Assembly: GCF_011683915.1 (NCBI RefSeq)
Contig: NZ_JAAQPH010000007.1
Location: forward strand, 62,001 to 126,000
From: Pelagibius litoralis
GTDB taxonomy: Bacteria; Pseudomonadota; Alphaproteobacteria; Kiloniellales; Kiloniellaceae
Reading direction: 5' to 3'
DNA length: 64,000 bases
A model generated the notes under the pieces. It saw only the letters and a list, made by a program, of their open reading frames with translations, was not told the origin of the DNA and did not search any database. The stretch's first letter is position 1. Every line of letters starts with the position of its first letter. Shown piece after piece: positions 1-7,876 of the stretch. A program made the translations under genes and the position numbers.

Positions 1-331
1 GGCGTGGGTAGAGAGAAATCGTTGCGTCGATCCTGGCCGCTTAAAGCCGATCCACGATCGCTCTCGCCGCCGCACCGGCTGATGGGAACTCTCAGCACGA
101 TTGTTCAGTCGGCCGCCTGTCTCGTGGCGTTCTTTAAGTCCGAGATCTCCCAACGCCGCGCATAGGAACGTAGCTTGTCAGTCACGACTGCAGTTGGTGA
201 AATGCCCTGCTTCCTAAGCAGTTTCCGAATCAGTTTCTTGGCAGCACACTTGTCTCGCCGCGGCTGGAGCAAGATGTCGAGTACCTCGCCTTCAGCATCG
301 ACAGCGCGCCACAAAAACATCCGGCGATCAA
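1..331 (-). pseudogene. IS6-family transposase remnant, frameshifted, runs off the window start
   Basis: Read on the minus strand, this stretch encodes the DDE-domain part of an IS6/IS26-type transposase: RRMFLWRAVD, then LQPRRDK and VVTDKLRSYA. The frame breaks near position 160. In the next frame the family C-terminus continues as ALGDLGLKERHETGG, RLNNRAESSHQPVRRRER and FLSTHA up to base 1, so one base appears lost. The N-terminal third, with the helix-turn-helix, is absent; the IS6 match starts only near base 330, where IS630-like sequence takes over. It cannot make an active transposase. The rest of the element, including its left inverted repeat, lies outside the window. Confidence 0.85.
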
Positions 332-371
332 GCGATGCCGCAAATCGTCTGAAAGAGGTTTCGTCATGCAA
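323..371 (-). mobile_element. N-terminal stub of an IS630-family transposase fused to the IS6 remnant
   Basis: An ATG at 367 on the minus strand, preceded by an AAGGAGG ribosome-binding site, starts MTKPLSDDLRHRLIA. This is the typical opening of IS630-family transposases. The similarity stops after about 14 codons, where the IS6 DDE segment begins in a different frame. The stub is therefore the left end of a second insertion sequence, cut off by recombination or nested insertion. The 130 bases upstream (372-500) hold no further gene; part of them is probably the IS630 end, but no terminal repeat could be confirmed. Confidence 0.6.
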
Positions 372-500
372 GCTGACCTCCTTAACCAGCCTGTATCTTG
401 AATCAGAAATCCAAGCAAAAGGGAATCCCTAAGATTCACACAGGTCAGAAAATGCTCTAGCGGCAAAAGCGGCGTAGCAGCCGGCTTATCAGGCCCGCCA

Positions 501-2309
501 TCACCATCGGAATCGCTGTGGTGGCAGGCGGCGGGCTAGCTTCTGCTCCACGGTGCTCTCGCCGGGACAATCCCGTGCCTGGCGTACCAGTAACGGCTCG
601 AAGCCCTCCGCCAAGACCTGTTTATAATAGGCGTGCAGGTCATCGTAGCGCCCACTGCGCGTGGCCAGGGCCTTGGTGCGCGTCTGCTTGTGACTGCGCA
701 GCATGCCGTAGCAGGGCATGAAGTATTTTCGCGTCCCAAGCTTCATGCTGGTCACGATTCCGAAGGCCATGTCGTCGACCTTCGGAAAAGGCGGACTCAT
801 GATGGTGCCGAAGACCTCCGGGTCGAGAAGAGTGTCGCGATGAAACATCGACAGGCCGGGCCCCACGGTATCGACTTCCACGGGCTCGGACACTTCGTCG
901 TTCATGAATGTGAGCGAGACCGTCGAAAAGCCCGTGTCGTCCCACTCCGCCCAGATGGTGGTCCACAAGGACAGGATGTCGTGTGGCGCCAGGCGCTGAA
1001 ACCGCTCGTACATCCGTGCAATGAGGCTGTTGTCGAGAAGTGTGAAATCGTCATCCAGGAAAAGAACCGTCTCGTACTTCGCCATGGCCGCGAAGGCGTA
1101 GCGCACCGAGCAGGCCCAGTTGTAACTCGAGTCGATGACCTTGACGTTCGCCAGGGCCTCCAGACGCCGCCGGAATCGCAGCCCACCCAGGCGACGGCCC
1201 GGTGCATTGTTGCAGATGATCACCTCAAGTCCCAGTTCGCCCAATTCCTGCGCGGCGAGGGACTCCAGGAGCGCGTTGAGCCCCTCGGGGCGGAAATAAG
1301 TCAGCACCACCACCGTGACCCCCGATCCGCTGGATCGCTGCGTTCCGTGCGCCTTGCCGTCGTGTGGAGTCACACTCAGCTTCCTGCGCAGCGCTTGAAG
1401 CCGCCAACGCAGCAGGCCCCAGAGACGCGTGCCGAGCGAGCGCTTTTTGAGGTCGGCGGCCAGAACTTCTGCTTCCGTCGATGTCACCGCGCCCTTAGCC
1501 TCAAGCGCGGCGATCAGTACGCCTGCGAGTTCCATGCCGCGCGGGTGGGCACTACCGGCAAGGGTAGTGGCCAGCGCGGCAAGCTCGGCCGCCGTCACTG
1601 GGCGCCCGAGCAGCGCTTCCGCCAGGCGCGCCCTGGCCGCCAGAACGGAACGCTGTTGGGCTTCCCCCTTCCGCACCGAAACGGCGCCAGAGTGGGTACG
1701 GTAGCGCACCAGAGGCCGCGACAGGTTTGCAAAGCAGGTCCTACCGACCAGGCGTGTCCAGAGTTCCAGATCCTGGGCGACCTCCACATCCGGATCATAT
1801 CCGGCAACCGCCCTCACCAACTCGGCCCGGAACATGACACTGGGATGGGCCAGCACCCGACCGTAGAACATGCGCCACACGATCTCCGCGTGCTCCGTCG
1901 CCACGCCAAAAGACCCGCGCGATTTGCCCTCTGCATCGACGATCTCCAGTTCCGAGCCGAGCACGCCGACCTCCGGGTGACGGTCGAGCCATTCGACTTG
2001 GAGGGCAAGGCGGTCTGTTATCGAGACATCGTCGGCGTCCTGGCGCGCGATCAGTTCTCCGCGCGCTTCAGCCAGGACGCGGTTCAATGAGAGCGTCAAG
2101 CCCAGGTTGGTCTCGTTGGTGACGATACGCAGACGCGGATCGTCATAGTCCGCCAGGATAGCGGCGGTACCATCGGTCGAGGCATCATCAACGACCAAGA
2201 GTTCGAAATCGCGATAGCTCTGGATAAGAATGCTGTCGATCGCCTCCGCGAGGAAGGTCTCCCCGTTGAAGACGCTCATCACCACTGAGACTTTGGGCTG
2301 CCGGGCCAT
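501..2309 (-). CDS. Two-domain family 2 glycosyltransferase (GT-A fold)
   Basis: A protein of about 602 residues from the ATG at 2309, chosen because it has an AGGA site and lies just past the stop of the upstream methyltransferase. The first GT2 domain starts at VSVVMSVFNGETF (residues about 7-20), followed by VVDDASTDG and a DXD-like ARQDADD near residue 93. After a helical linker a second GT-A domain begins near residue 330 (VTVVVLTYFRPEGL) with a VLFLDDDF metal-binding motif. Such tandem enzymes add sugars to surface glycans on the cytoplasmic face of the membrane. It is the last gene of the polysaccharide cluster. The sugars used cannot be read from the sequence. Confidence 0.85.
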   Translation of the reverse strand: MARQPKVSVVMSVFNGETFLAEAIDSILIQSYRDFELLVVDDASTDGTAAILADYDDPRLRIVTNETNLGLTLSLNRVLAEARGELIARQDADDVSITDRLALQVEWLDRHPEVGVLGSELEIVDAEGKSRGSFGVATEHAEIVWRMFYGRVLAHPSVMFRAELVRAVAGYDPDVEVAQDLELWTRLVGRTCFANLSRPLVRYRTHSGAVSVRKGEAQQRSVLAARARLAEALLGRPVTAAELAALATTLAGSAHPRGMELAGVLIAALEAKGAVTSTEAEVLAADLKKRSLGTRLWGLLRWRLQALRRKLSVTPHDGKAHGTQRSSGSGVTVVVLTYFRPEGLNALLESLAAQELGELGLEVIICNNAPGRRLGGLRFRRRLEALANVKVIDSSYNWACSVRYAFAAMAKYETVLFLDDDFTLLDNSLIARMYERFQRLAPHDILSLWTTIWAEWDDTGFSTVSLTFMNDEVSEPVEVDTVGPGLSMFHRDTLLDPEVFGTIMSPPFPKVDDMAFGIVTSMKLGTRKYFMPCYGMLRSHKQTRTKALATRSGRYDDLHAYYKQVLAEGFEPLLVRQARDCPGESTVEQKLARRLPPQRFRW

Positions 2310-2319
2310 TCCTGGTCCC

Positions 2320-3141
2320 TCAGCGGTGCTTTGCGATGGCATAGCCGCGCTGCTCGGAAGCGACGATGCGCTCGACGGCGTAGTCATCACCAGCCTCGAT
2401 GGCCTCGACAGCCGCCACCACGCCCGGAAAGGCAGCAGGCGTAACGTCGTCGAGTATCACGACATCGCCTTTTCGCTGACGCGCGCTGACGAATTCGAAC
2501 TCCCGCCTCACGTCCACCTCGCTGTGTGTCGCATCCAGGAAGGCGAAGTTGACCCGCAAGAGGCCTATCGTCGCGACTGCTTCGTCGCTCCGCCCCTGCA
2601 GGAACACAATCCGGGAGAGGAGTTCCGGATAGGCTGACAACAACTGCTGCCTAGTTTTAGGGCCTTCGTGGTCGTCGATACAGTTCCATAGGATAGGCCG
2701 CTCGTGGGGCAGCATGTCGACAGTGACGATGTAGCCTGGCACCGCGGCGTCCTGCAGGGCGCAAGCCATACAAAGGGCTGAAAAGCCGCGGGCCGTGCCG
2801 GTCTCGAAAATCACGACATGGCTGCCGTCGTGACCGGCCAGGTAGCGCCGCAGCGCAGCGTAAAGCAGCCTTCCGTGGTTGTAGTTCAGGCTGCTTTCCT
2901 TAACGACTACCTGTGTATGGAGCGCCAGCTCCTCCATCCATGGCCGGTCGATGGCAAAGCCCAGTTTCTCCTCCACCGCATCGATTTCCGGATAGGCGAC
3001 GCTCTGCGCCGCGCGGTGCAGTTCCAAGTAGCGCTCCCGGCTCGCCCTGGGCTCGGTTCCGAAGGGATGCGCCGGCAGGTCCGGTTTCGGCACCTGCTGC
3101 CCCTTGCCCAGGATTCTGGCGGCCAGCTTCTTAAGCCCCAA
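2320..3141 (-). CDS. Class I SAM-dependent methyltransferase (Methyltransf_24 type)
   Basis: A 273-residue protein with a SAM-binding loop, IFETGTARGFSALCMA (residues about 110-126), an acidic strand end VTVDMLPHERP, and later FLDATHSEVDVRREFE and DVVILDDV. This pattern fits the Methyltransf_24 / macrocin-O-methyltransferase-like group found in glycan clusters. The start is a TTG at 3141 overlapping the previous glycosyltransferase by 11 bases, with an AAGGA site ahead of it, so the two are probably translationally coupled. A substrate in the surface polysaccharide is inferred from context only. Confidence 0.75.
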   Translation of the reverse strand: MGLKKLAARILGKGQQVPKPDLPAHPFGTEPRASRERYLELHRAAQSVAYPEIDAVEEKLGFAIDRPWMEELALHTQVVVKESSLNYNHGRLLYAALRRYLAGHDGSHVVIFETGTARGFSALCMACALQDAAVPGYIVTVDMLPHERPILWNCIDDHEGPKTRQQLLSAYPELLSRIVFLQGRSDEAVATIGLLRVNFAFLDATHSEVDVRREFEFVSARQRKGDVVILDDVTPAAFPGVVAAVEAIEAGDDYAVERIVASEQRGYAIAKHR

Positions 3142-4279
3142 GTCGTGCGTCCTTCGTGCGCTGCGCCAGTGCTGCCTGATAGGCGGCCAGCTCCAACTCT
3201 ACGATCCTGTCCAACGACATCTTCGCCTCGATGTGGGCCCGCGCGCCCTCTCCCAGGCGGCGTCTGAGCGCCGCGTCGTCCAACAGGCGGGCAATGGCGC
3301 TGCGCAGCGCGTCCGCCTCCGGACGGCAGAGAAGCCCGGTCTTCTCATCATCGATCACCTCGCGAATGCCAGAAACATCGGTTCCGACGACGGCAGCGCC
3401 GCAGGCCATGGCCTCAAGAAGGGTCTTGGGATGGCCCTCGTAGTGAGACGGCAGAACGAACAGGCCTGCGGTGTTGATGATCTCCGGAAGTCGCTCATGC
3501 TGTAGGTTGCCGTGGAAGGTCACGGCAACCGCGCAGCGCGCGGCCTCTGCTTCGATCTCCGCCCGCAGCTCGCCCTGCCCGACAATGTCGAGCTCGGCCT
3601 CAAGCCCCGCGAGTGCCCGAATCAGCAAGAGGGGATTCTTCTGCGCGGTGAGACGACCGATGAAGGCCACCCGCCTGCGCCCGTCGTGGCTCGGCGGCGA
3701 CGGCTTGAACAGGGCGGTGTCCACGTAGTTGGGTACGATAGAAACCCGGTCACTGGGCACGCCATAGCCGACGATCTCATCCTTCATTGCCTCTGTCGTG
3801 ACCACACAGCGGTCGGCCCCGATGAAGGCGTCCCGCTCCAGCGCCCGGGCATTCTTGTAGGCTGCCGAATCCTTGCCTTCGGCACGCCGCTTGAAGTCTG
3901 ATAGCATGTAGCCGCAGCGAGCCAAGAAGCAGGCCCCGTTCCTGCGCGCGAGCGACAGTGCCAGGGCCGCGCCGCTGGTCTGGTTCGACTTGTAGGCCGC
4001 CGCCCCCCGACGCGCACGCCTCAGCAGGCCGGGTAGAAGTCTGCGGTAGATGCCCTGCGGCAAGCCCCAGCGGTTGCAAAGCACATCGATGCCTGAGAAG
4101 GCCGAGGCCAGGGCCGCGTCCTCCCGATCGCCGTAGGAGACGATGGTGATCCCCGCCAGGTGGGGGCGCAGGTTTTCGTAGAGCGCTATCTCGCGCCTCA
4201 GCATGCCCAGGTCACGCCACTTCGCCAGGGACATGCCCTCGGTCATGAAGAGGAAGAGATGAGTCCCGCCAACACTCAC
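3131..4279 (-). CDS. Family 4 glycosyltransferase (GT-B fold)
   Basis: A 382-residue retaining glycosyltransferase. The C-terminal nucleotide-sugar domain starts near residue 200 (VAFIGRLTAQKNPLLLIRAL) and carries the GT4 pocket VLPSHYEGHPKTLLEAMACG with the conserved E-x7-E pair, then VVGTDVSGIREVI. The start is a GTG at 4279, 10 bases past the FkbM gene stop. The N-terminal acceptor domain is shorter and more variable, as is usual. It likely adds a hexose or similar sugar to the polysaccharide made by this cluster. Confidence 0.85.
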   Translation of the reverse strand: MSVGGTHLFLFMTEGMSLAKWRDLGMLRREIALYENLRPHLAGITIVSYGDREDAALASAFSGIDVLCNRWGLPQGIYRRLLPGLLRRARRGAAAYKSNQTSGAALALSLARRNGACFLARCGYMLSDFKRRAEGKDSAAYKNARALERDAFIGADRCVVTTEAMKDEIVGYGVPSDRVSIVPNYVDTALFKPSPPSHDGRRRVAFIGRLTAQKNPLLLIRALAGLEAELDIVGQGELRAEIEAEAARCAVAVTFHGNLQHERLPEIINTAGLFVLPSHYEGHPKTLLEAMACGAAVVGTDVSGIREVIDDEKTGLLCRPEADALRSAIARLLDDAALRRRLGEGARAHIEAKMSLDRIVELELAAYQAALAQRTKDARLGA

Positions 4280-4289
4280 GTTGTGCGAC

Positions 4290-4949
4290 CTAGTGCCAAT
4301 TGAGATCGAAGTTGGTCAAGCCGCGCTTACGCAGCAGCGCCCGCAGGCGATTGGTCCGTTCCGCCAGTTCCGGCATCTTGCGGTCGTGTACCTCGACGAA
4401 GGCCTGTCCGATCCGGTTTTCCAGACCGCGCTCCAGCAGGCGCTCCAGCACCGCGACTTCCGCCCCTTCGATGTCCATCTTCAGCAAGGCGACTGGCTTA
4501 TCCAGCTGCGCCATAAAGGCGGCCAGGTCGACCACTTCAACGCTGACGAAGGTATCTTCCCGGACATTGCCCTTGAAGGCCAAGAGTGAAGAGCCCGTCG
4601 ACCACTTCAACGGGTCGTCCTCCGCGAACTCGTGCAGGTAGAGCTTCATGGTGCCCGCCGCCTCGGCAACCGCCTTCTGATGAAGCTGGACGTTGTCGAA
4701 AGCGGCTAAGTCCTGCGACAGGCGGTCGAAGGCATCCGGGTTCGGCTCGAAGGCGTAGACCGTGGCGCCGCTGCGCGCCAGCGGCAGGGTGAAGCGCCCG
4801 ACGTTGGCCCCGCAGTCAATGGCGATATCGCCGGGCCCCAGGCGGGCCGCCGCCTGCAGAAAGGCATCCATGGCACTGCCCTGCGAGCTGAGCGCGGGCC
4901 TGCGCTGCAGACGGTTCAAAAGCCGCTTCACACGGCTGAACAGAGTCAT
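4290..4949 (-). CDS. FkbM-family methyltransferase
   Basis: About 219 residues from the ATG at 4949 (MTLFSRVKRLL), which has a GGGAG site; an in-frame ATG at 4967 has none. The SAM-binding motif is AIDCGANVGRFTLPLARSG, followed by VYAFEPNPDAFDRL and the FkbM hallmark LLKMDIEGAEVAVLERLL near the C-terminal third. FkbM proteins O-methylate sugars or polyketides. Here the neighbours argue for methylation of a surface glycan residue, a common way to modify or cap chains. It lies 10 bases ahead of the following glycosyltransferase in the same operon. Confidence 0.85.
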   Translation of the reverse strand: MTLFSRVKRLLNRLQRRPALSSQGSAMDAFLQAAARLGPGDIAIDCGANVGRFTLPLARSGATVYAFEPNPDAFDRLSQDLAAFDNVQLHQKAVAEAAGTMKLYLHEFAEDDPLKWSTGSSLLAFKGNVREDTFVSVEVVDLAAFMAQLDKPVALLKMDIEGAEVAVLERLLERGLENRIGQAFVEVHDRKMPELAERTNRLRALLRKRGLTNFDLNWH

Positions 4950-4982
4950 GCCGACGTCTCCCGCCATGATCGGTATGAGTTA

Positions 4983-6104
4983 CTAAACCGCATTGGGACA
5001 GCTCGCCTCGATGATACGCTGACACCGCTCCTGATAGGACAACTTCTGCGCGGCCCGCAAGCCCGCGTCAGCAACAGACTGGGTCTTTTCAGCGTCGCGA
5101 AGCAAGGTTTCGATCCCGCGAACCAGGGATGCTGGATCATCCGGCTCGACGAAGACCACCTCGTCCTCCGCCAGCCAGTATTCCAGGGCCGGGATCCGCG
5201 TCGCCACAACCGGTGTGCCGGAGGCGAGATACTCGCCCAGCTTGACTGGGCTGGTCCACTTGGCGCTGGGATGCTGGGCCGAGGGCGGCAGCAGTAGAAG
5301 ATCGGCCTCCCAGAGCTGTGCCGGTACGGCACTGTGCGGCAGCAGGCCTAGGAATTCAACATTCCCGAGGCCCAGTTCCTCCGCCCGGACAGCTTGCCGG
5401 GCGCTGTCTTTCTCAGTACCGCCGATCAACACGAAATCGTAGTCGGGCACAAGAGCCGCCGCCTCCAGGATCGTGGGAATCCCCTTGTAGTCGTAAAGAT
5501 GGCCGGCATAGACGATGCGTGGGCGGGAGGCATTACTTGTCCGACAATAGCCCTCCGGCCGCTGGAACATGTCGAGGTCCACCGCATCGGGCAAAACCTG
5601 CACTTTCTCTGCAGGCACGCCGAGCTCGACGAAGTGATCGCGCAGCACCGGCGCGATGGTCACGATCTTGCGGAAGGTCTTGTTCCTCGCTGCCGCGGCC
5701 ACCATCGTCCGCAGGGGCGCCGAACGATTGCCCGGGTGCGCGTGCGACTCGGCGGCCACGTTGATTCCCAGACGGCTCAGCCAAGCCGGCGCCACGTAAT
5801 TGCGGCAGTAGGCGAGATCAGGCTTCATCCCCAAGGCCTGCAAGAGGACCTGAAACCCGAAATGGCTGTGCGGGTTCAAGGCCCGGCCCAGAAAGCGGGG
5901 GCGCAGCTGCACGAAGTCTATGCAGTGTTCGATCCCGAAATCCTCCTGTAGCTGTCTGATCGGAACTGGTCCAGCGGCTGGGCGGCGGCAGAGCACTATC
6001 ACCTGGTGGCCGAGCTTGGCGAAACCGTCGGCCATCTTAATTGTGTTGATGGCATGGGCGAAGCGCGAGTCAGCGGAGTAGGCTGAAGCCACAAGGATGT
6101 TCAT
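4983..6104 (-). CDS. Family 4 glycosyltransferase (GT-B fold)
   Basis: A 373-residue protein opening with MNILVASAYSADSRFAHAINT, typical of GT-B N-terminal domains. The C-terminal domain holds RIVYAGHLYDYKGIPTIL, FVLIGGTEKD and a conserved acceptor/donor segment, SPVKLGEYLASGTPVVATRI. Glu in VKLGEYLASG takes the family's catalytic position. It sits between the lower-GC methyltransferase and the FkbM gene, reading in the same direction. Donor and acceptor are unknown. Confidence 0.85.
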   Translation of the reverse strand: MNILVASAYSADSRFAHAINTIKMADGFAKLGHQVIVLCRRPAAGPVPIRQLQEDFGIEHCIDFVQLRPRFLGRALNPHSHFGFQVLLQALGMKPDLAYCRNYVAPAWLSRLGINVAAESHAHPGNRSAPLRTMVAAAARNKTFRKIVTIAPVLRDHFVELGVPAEKVQVLPDAVDLDMFQRPEGYCRTSNASRPRIVYAGHLYDYKGIPTILEAAALVPDYDFVLIGGTEKDSARQAVRAEELGLGNVEFLGLLPHSAVPAQLWEADLLLLPPSAQHPSAKWTSPVKLGEYLASGTPVVATRIPALEYWLAEDEVVFVEPDDPASLVRGIETLLRDAEKTQSVADAGLRAAQKLSYQERCQRIIEASCPNAV

Positions 6105-6133
6105 TGTACTCTGAGAATCGATTGATTTGACGC

Positions 6134-6892
6134 CTAGCCACCTGATTCAGGCTTTCGAGCCACTACAATGTATCTGGCCGCGTCGGACAAGTTCTCCACT
6201 GCATTAAGCTCTCTTCCAAAATACCTTTTCCTTTTCTCAAAGAAGTATTTGAACCTAATGAACCGATTGTCCGCCAGACGCTCAATGTAATTCCTAAAAA
6301 AGAAACTCTCGCCCGTTCTCTTAATATCATATTGACCCACAGTCCGGTCGATCTTGAAACCTGCCCCCGCAATCTCTTTGTGAATATCCTCAACACTGAA
6401 ATGCCGATAGTGCAGCTTACTAAATGGCATCGCGTGCGATGGAACGGAGAGGACCAATACCCCCCCGGGCTTAAGCACTTTTTTTACTGTCTCGAGCAGT
6501 ATTGGGCACTTTTCAGGAGGAAGATGTTCGTACACCTCAATCGCAATAGCGGCATCATATCGACCAAAATGCTCGCTCCAGTCTTCAGTCATTCGCTTTG
6601 TTAGATCAAAGCAATAAAATGTTCCCGACTTAACAAGCACCTCACAATATCGGACAAGATGCGGGAAAAATTCAAATCCGCTGACACTATGCCCATGTGA
6701 TGCCAGCTCTGCACTAATCCTCCCGTCCCCGCACCCAAAGTCCGCGACTTTCTTTTTCTCGCCTCGCAAGAGATCGACCACGATCTTGACGTAGCCAAAA
6801 TAAACAAGTGAGTCCCTAATTAGTGGATCACGGATCCAGTGGTACGGAAGCTTGAATTTTTCTTCAGTAAGAGCCTCTTTCTCAGCGTCCAT
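6134..6892 (-). CDS. Class I SAM-dependent methyltransferase (Methyltransf_23 type), low-GC gene
   Basis: A 252-residue methyltransferase with VADFGCGDGRISAELASHG (motif I), GFEFFPHLV, an AIAIEVYEHLPPEKCP motif and VLKPGGVLVLSVPSHA (motif III). Residues about 150-200 (SKLHYRHFSVEDIHKEI) match the lid of UbiG/Methyltransf_23 enzymes. The coding DNA is clearly poorer in G and C than the rest of the window (bases 6601-6660 contain 22 G+C of 60). With the neighbouring sulfotransferase this suggests recent acquisition. An AGGA site precedes the ATG. A role in modifying the exported polysaccharide is inferred. Confidence 0.8.
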   Translation of the reverse strand: MDAEKEALTEEKFKLPYHWIRDPLIRDSLVYFGYVKIVVDLLRGEKKKVADFGCGDGRISAELASHGHSVSGFEFFPHLVRYCEVLVKSGTFYCFDLTKRMTEDWSEHFGRYDAAIAIEVYEHLPPEKCPILLETVKKVLKPGGVLVLSVPSHAMPFSKLHYRHFSVEDIHKEIAGAGFKIDRTVGQYDIKRTGESFFFRNYIERLADNRFIRFKYFFEKRKRYFGRELNAVENLSDAARYIVVARKPESGG

Positions 6893-6901
6893 TGCGGTCC
6901 T

Positions 6902-7876
6902 CTATTGCGATCTAGGCAGTTTCATCATGTCGAGGTCAGCATCCCAAGCACAACGCAAATTCATTCCAGTCGCAAGCTCGAGTTCATTTAGCTGCATCCC
7001 AAGTAGGGATCGGAGATTTGGGAAAATGCGACCCTTAATCTCGCGATGCCTCTTGACGCTTGGACGTTTAATGCTGGCCTTTCTGACTATCGTCTCCAGC
7101 ATCCGCTTGAACCCGGGTGGCGGCACCGAGTCGTACAGATTCACCAAAGGAGGGAGGATGGTGGAGTTCTCTGCGCCAAGGAAAGAATCGTTCCAGTAGG
7201 GTTGGACACCTAAGAACTCAAATACCCCCTGCATTGTGTGTTGGGGATCTTTCTCAAGATCCTCCAACAGCACAATATGAACGTTTTCGCGACCAAAAAT
7301 TGTTAAATACCGATTTACCGGATCGATATACCAGCTGTTTCTCAAATATCGAAATGGCCATAAAGAATCGTCGTACCTTAAAGAGTACCTTTGTTTATCT
7401 ATTTTTTTGGTAGATATGGCCTCTTCTATTCGCCTTTCCTCCTCGCGAAACGCAGCCGCAGGCGAAACAGGTAGTCCCCCAAACACCTCCTCGAATCCCC
7501 TTAAGTCATCGTACCGTTTCTTGAGATGCAAATAGGCTGAAAGAGTCCGGCCAAGAGGGTCACGCAGGATGATAACAATCTTCAACCTATTGAGGTGATT
7601 CCGTATACGCGTCGCAGCGTACTCTTCGAACAAATATCCGGTACTCGCCTCGAAGAGAATAGTCTGCCCGGACCACTGTCGAAAAAATCGCTCATAAGAG
7701 GACAGATCACGGAGATTGTCCTGCCTAGAAAAGAATGACGGCTCTTTGGGTGTCGAGATACAGCAGTCAGGATGAAGCGAAAGATAGTAGGCCAGAGAGC
7801 TTGACCCACATTTCTGCCCGCCCGGAATGATCAAGTTGGGGGGAATCTGTGGCTGCTTCACTTGCTGAGCGCCCAT
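6902..7876 (-). CDS. Sulfotransferase (PAPS-dependent, Sulfotransfer_1/3 type)
   Basis: About 324 residues from the ATG at 7876; a longer in-frame start at 7936 would run deeper into wzt. The 5'-phosphosulfate loop is IIPGGQKCGSSSLAYYLS near residue 20, and the 3'-phosphate motif is VIILRDPLGRTLSAYLHLKK near residue 105. These are the two PAPS-binding signatures of the family. Its place directly after the exporter ATPase, in the same low-GC block, suggests it sulfates the exported glycan. The overlap with wzt suggests coupled translation. No genes for PAPS synthesis are in view. Confidence 0.85.
   Translation of the reverse strand: MGAQQVKQPQIPPNLIIPGGQKCGSSSLAYYLSLHPDCCISTPKEPSFFSRQDNLRDLSSYERFFRQWSGQTILFEASTGYLFEEYAATRIRNHLNRLKIVIILRDPLGRTLSAYLHLKKRYDDLRGFEEVFGGLPVSPAAAFREEERRIEEAISTKKIDKQRYSLRYDDSLWPFRYLRNSWYIDPVNRYLTIFGRENVHIVLLEDLEKDPQHTMQGVFEFLGVQPYWNDSFLGAENSTILPPLVNLYDSVPPPGFKRMLETIVRKASIKRPSVKRHREIKGRIFPNLRSLLGMQLNELELATGMNLRCAWDADLDMMKLPRSQ

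Noticed and set aside
633-2090. 485-codon plus-strand frame opposite the GT2 gene
   Set aside because: Antisense shadow of a GC-rich gene; the glycosyltransferase motifs on the other strand are unmistakable.
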